From contig CAJONF010000006.1 in the NCBI GenBank assembly GCA_905236665.1, positions 1-7,182 on the forward strand: a stretch of DNA of 7,182 nucleotides. The letters are read 5' to 3'. This document shows, in pieces, positions 5,147-7,182 of this stretch. Made by a program: the position numbers and the translations under genes. Within the stretch, counting starts at the first letter, position 1. Each line of letters starts with the position of its first letter. The notes under the pieces were generated by a model that worked only from the letters and a program-made list of their open reading frames with translations, did not search any database and had not been told where the DNA came from. The stretch comes from an uncultured Selenomonadaceae bacterium. GTDB taxonomy: Bacteria > Bacillota > Negativicutes > Selenomonadales > Selenomonadaceae.

Positions 5147-7060
5147 ATGAAAACTTCCAACCTCAACGAATACAACCTCTATTTGTTCCACCAAGGCACG
5201 AATTATCGAGTTTATGAAATGCTCGGTGCTCACTTCACAGAACGCGACGGCAAAAAAGGTGTTCGATTCGCTGTGTGGGCACCGCACGCAAGATCCGTTA
5301 GCGTTGTCGGGGATTTCAATAATTGGGATAATCGCGTCAATCGCATGATTCGTTTGGAAGACGGTGAGACTTGGGAAATTTTTATTGAAGGGCTTAAATC
5401 AGGCGACCTCTACAAATACGCTATTCTGCCGCAAAATGGTCCACACATTTTAAAAGACGATCCCTATGGTTTTTACGCTGAAAAACGCCCAAACACCGCC
5501 TCTAAACTCTACAATCTGGAAGACTACAACTGGACTGATGACAAGTGGCAGGAACTTAAGAAACGCCAAACGTCCTATACGCACCCAATGTTGATTTACG
5601 AAGTGCACGCCGGCTCTTGGCAACGCAACGGCAGGAATTATCTAACCTACCGCGAACTTGCCGATAAGCTGATTAAATACGTTGTGAAAATGGGCTACAC
5701 ACATATTGAATTTATGCCGCTAACTGAACACCCGCTAGACAATTCTTGGGGCTATCAGGCGACGGGCTATTATGCAGTAACCAGCCGCTATGGTGAGCCG
5801 AATGACTTCCGCTATTTCGTCGAGACGGCGCATAAAAACGGAATCGGTATTATCATGGATTGGGTGCCCGGTCATTTCTGCAAAGATAGCCAAGGTCTGC
5901 GCGAATTCGACGGCGTCAACCTTTATGAATCCGACAATACACAGCTTTCAGAAAATCGCGGTTGGGGCACGCTCAATTTCGATTACGGGCGCACAGAAGT
6001 TCAAAGTTTCCTTATCTCCAACGCGCTTTTCTGGTTTGAAGAATTCCATATTGACGGATTAAGGATTGACGGCGTGGCAAATATGTTGTATCTTAACTTC
6101 GGACGTGAGGAGGGCGAGTGGACTCCAAATCGCTATGGTGACACCGGCAACCTTGAAGCTGTCGAATTCCTTAAAAAACTTAACGAAACTGTTTTCAAAT
6201 ACAATCCGCTGGCATTGATGATGGCAGAAGAGTCAACCTCTTGGCCGCTAATCTCTAAACCGGTTTATATGGGCGGCATGGGCTTTAACTATAAGTGGAA
6301 TATGGGCTGGATGAACGATATGCTTTTTTATGTCGGTTTGGAACCAGTTTATAGGAAGTGGAACCACGACAAAGTTACTTTCTCGTTCATGTACGCCTTT
6401 GCAGAAAATTTTATCCTGCCGCTGAGTCATGATGAAGTTGTTCACGGTAAACGTTCTCTGATTGAAAAAATGCCAGGCGATTATTGGCAAAAGTTCGCGG
6501 GCTTGAGATGTTTTTTCGGTTATTGGATGGCGCACCCCGGCAAAAAACTTTTGTTCATGGGCGGCGAATTCGGGCAGTTCATCGAGTGGAACGAAAATGA
6601 TAGCTTGGATTGGCACCTCGTCGAACAATACGAAAAACATACGCAGTTGCAAGCCTATTCGCGGGCGTTGAACAAATTTTATCGGGACAATAAATCGCTC
6701 TGGCAAGTCGATTTTGATTGGAACGGTTTCCAGTGGATTGATTGTAACGACAACGACAACAGCATTATTTCCTTTATTCGCAAGGCGGAAGATAGCGACG
6801 ACTACTTGATAATTATCTGCAATTTTAAGCCCGAAAAGCACGAAAATTATCGAATCGGCGTGCCTGACCGCGGCGCGTATGTCGAAGTTTTTAACTCGGA
6901 TGCAAAAGAATTTGGCGGTAGCGGTGTCACGAATTCGACAGGGCTTTTGACAGAAGATTTCCCGTGGCACAATCGCAGTCACTCAATTACTTTGACAATC
7001 CCGCCGCTTGCGACAATTTTTCTTAGACATGATGTAACGATTAATTCAATGCGTAATTGA
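5147..7060 (+). CDS. glgB: 1,4-alpha-glucan branching enzyme (GH13)
   Basis: GlgB cuts an alpha-1,4 chain and reattaches it through an alpha-1,6 bond, making glycogen branches. The 637 residues include a CBM48-like N-terminal domain (about 10-120), a GH13 barrel and a C-terminal beta domain. GH13 regions are visible as DWVPGHF, GLRIDGVANM with nucleophile Asp308, MAEEST with acid/base Glu361, and LPLSHDEVVHGK with transition-state stabiliser Asp429. The spacing 308-361-429 equals that of E. coli Asp405-Glu458-Asp526, shifted by 97. The enzyme therefore lacks the extra N-terminal domain of the E. coli type and resembles the shorter Bacillus type. The residue after the nucleophile is Gly where E. 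coli has Ala. The C-terminus is odd: after IPPLATIFLR come about ten residues, of which INSMRN (632-637) and the stop are encoded by repeat-like DNA. ATG 5147 is chosen over TTG 5144 on ribosome-site spacing. Confidence 0.97.
   Translation: MKTSNLNEYNLYLFHQGTNYRVYEMLGAHFTERDGKKGVRFAVWAPHARSVSVVGDFNNWDNRVNRMIRLEDGETWEIFIEGLKSGDLYKYAILPQNGPHILKDDPYGFYAEKRPNTASKLYNLEDYNWTDDKWQELKKRQTSYTHPMLIYEVHAGSWQRNGRNYLTYRELADKLIKYVVKMGYTHIEFMPLTEHPLDNSWGYQATGYYAVTSRYGEPNDFRYFVETAHKNGIGIIMDWVPGHFCKDSQGLREFDGVNLYESDNTQLSENRGWGTLNFDYGRTEVQSFLISNALFWFEEFHIDGLRIDGVANMLYLNFGREEGEWTPNRYGDTGNLEAVEFLKKLNETVFKYNPLALMMAEESTSWPLISKPVYMGGMGFNYKWNMGWMNDMLFYVGLEPVYRKWNHDKVTFSFMYAFAENFILPLSHDEVVHGKRSLIEKMPGDYWQKFAGLRCFFGYWMAHPGKKLLFMGGEFGQFIEWNENDSLDWHLVEQYEKHTQLQAYSRALNKFYRDNKSLWQVDFDWNGFQWIDCNDNDNSIISFIRKAEDSDDYLIIICNFKPEKHENYRIGVPDRGAYVEVFNSDAKEFGGSGVTNSTGLLTEDFPWHNRSHSITLTIPPLATIFLRHDVTINSMRN
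7041..7059 (+). repeat. Heptamer-repeat fragment spanning the glgB stop codon
   Basis: AATGCGTAATT (7048-7058) is the exact reverse complement of AATTACGCATT (1260-1270) in the repeat before glgD. The wider stretch AATTCAATGCGTAATTG (7043-7059) matches the inverted form of that repeat apart from a two-base gap. The fragment supplies the last five codons and stop of glgB. The match is short and AT-rich, so common origin is likely but not certain. Confidence 0.5.
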
Positions 7061-7120
7061 AAAGCTTAAGTGAAAAAATTTTCCTCAATAAAAATAGATA
7101 TACAGGAGGGAGTTCTTGAT

Positions 7121-7182
7121 ATGAAAGTTCTTTATGTGGCATCGGAAGCTGTTCCGTTTGTAAAAACCGGCGGTCTCGCCGA
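7121..7182 (+). CDS. glgA: Glycogen synthase (ADP-glucose), 3' truncated by window end
   Basis: GlgA (GT5) transfers glucose from ADP-glucose to the non-reducing end of an alpha-1,4-glucan, using the product of GlgC. Only the first 20 complete codons are in the window, but they are diagnostic: MKVLYVASEAVPFVKTGGLA, with the family's K-T-G-G-L motif. Lys15 matches the conserved ADP-glucose-binding lysine of bacterial and plant starch synthases. The ATG start is preceded by AGGAGG (7104-7109) at a rather long 11-base spacing, and no better in-frame start is present. It lies 60 bp after glgB, so it is probably co-transcribed. No convincing separate promoter was found in 7061-7120. Confidence 0.95.
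   Translation, partial: MKVLYVASEAVPFVKTGGLA

Noticed and set aside
7057..7104. Possible glgA promoter in the AT-rich gap (TTGAAA at 7057-7062; TATACA at 7099-7104)
   Set aside because: The boxes do not fall at a usable spacing; AT-richness alone explains the partial matches.

Overview
The window holds a bacterial glycogen operon on the + strand: glgC (first few codons cut off), glgD, glgP, glgB, and the first 20 complete codons of glgA. A catalytic GlgC next to a degenerate paralogue GlgD, strong GGAGG-type ribosome binding sites and two TTG starts point to Bacillota. The general sequence style suggests the Negativicutes (Selenomonas-like lineages), but this placement is inferred and not proven by anything here. 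No gene is predicted on the - strand.

Layout: glgC 2-1123; 1124-1298 is a repeat-rich gap that also carries a decayed protein fragment; glgD 1299-2408; 2409-2610 holds a large hairpin followed by a good sigma-70-type promoter; glgP 2611-5076; 5077-5146 is a heptamer-repeat gap; glgB 5147-7060; 7061-7120 is a short AT-rich gap with the glgA ribosome binding site; glgA runs from 7121 off the end.

Together the genes form a complete glycogen cycle. GlgC, probably in complex with the non-catalytic GlgD, makes ADP-glucose. GlgA extends alpha-1,4 chains, GlgB adds alpha-1,6 branches, and GlgP phosphorolyses chain ends to glucose-1-phosphate, which GlgC can use again. The hairpin and promoter before glgP suggest that glgP-glgB-glgA can be transcribed partly independently of glgC-glgD.

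The unexpected content lies at the gene junctions. Directly after the glgC stop is a 43-codon reading frame whose first about 33 residues look like the C-terminal helix of a 'four helix bundle' protein (23S rRNA intervening-sequence protein/Avd-like family, PF05635). It runs into tandem heptamer repeats built on AATTACG that can fold into a hairpin. Related heptamer or AATT-rich repeats begin at the first base after the glgP stop and also form the last codons and stop of glgB. Three of the four junctions therefore carry repeat material flush with or across the upstream stop codon. This suggests a small mobile repeat family, possibly associated with four-helix-bundle genes, that has been placed at gene 3' ends inside the operon.
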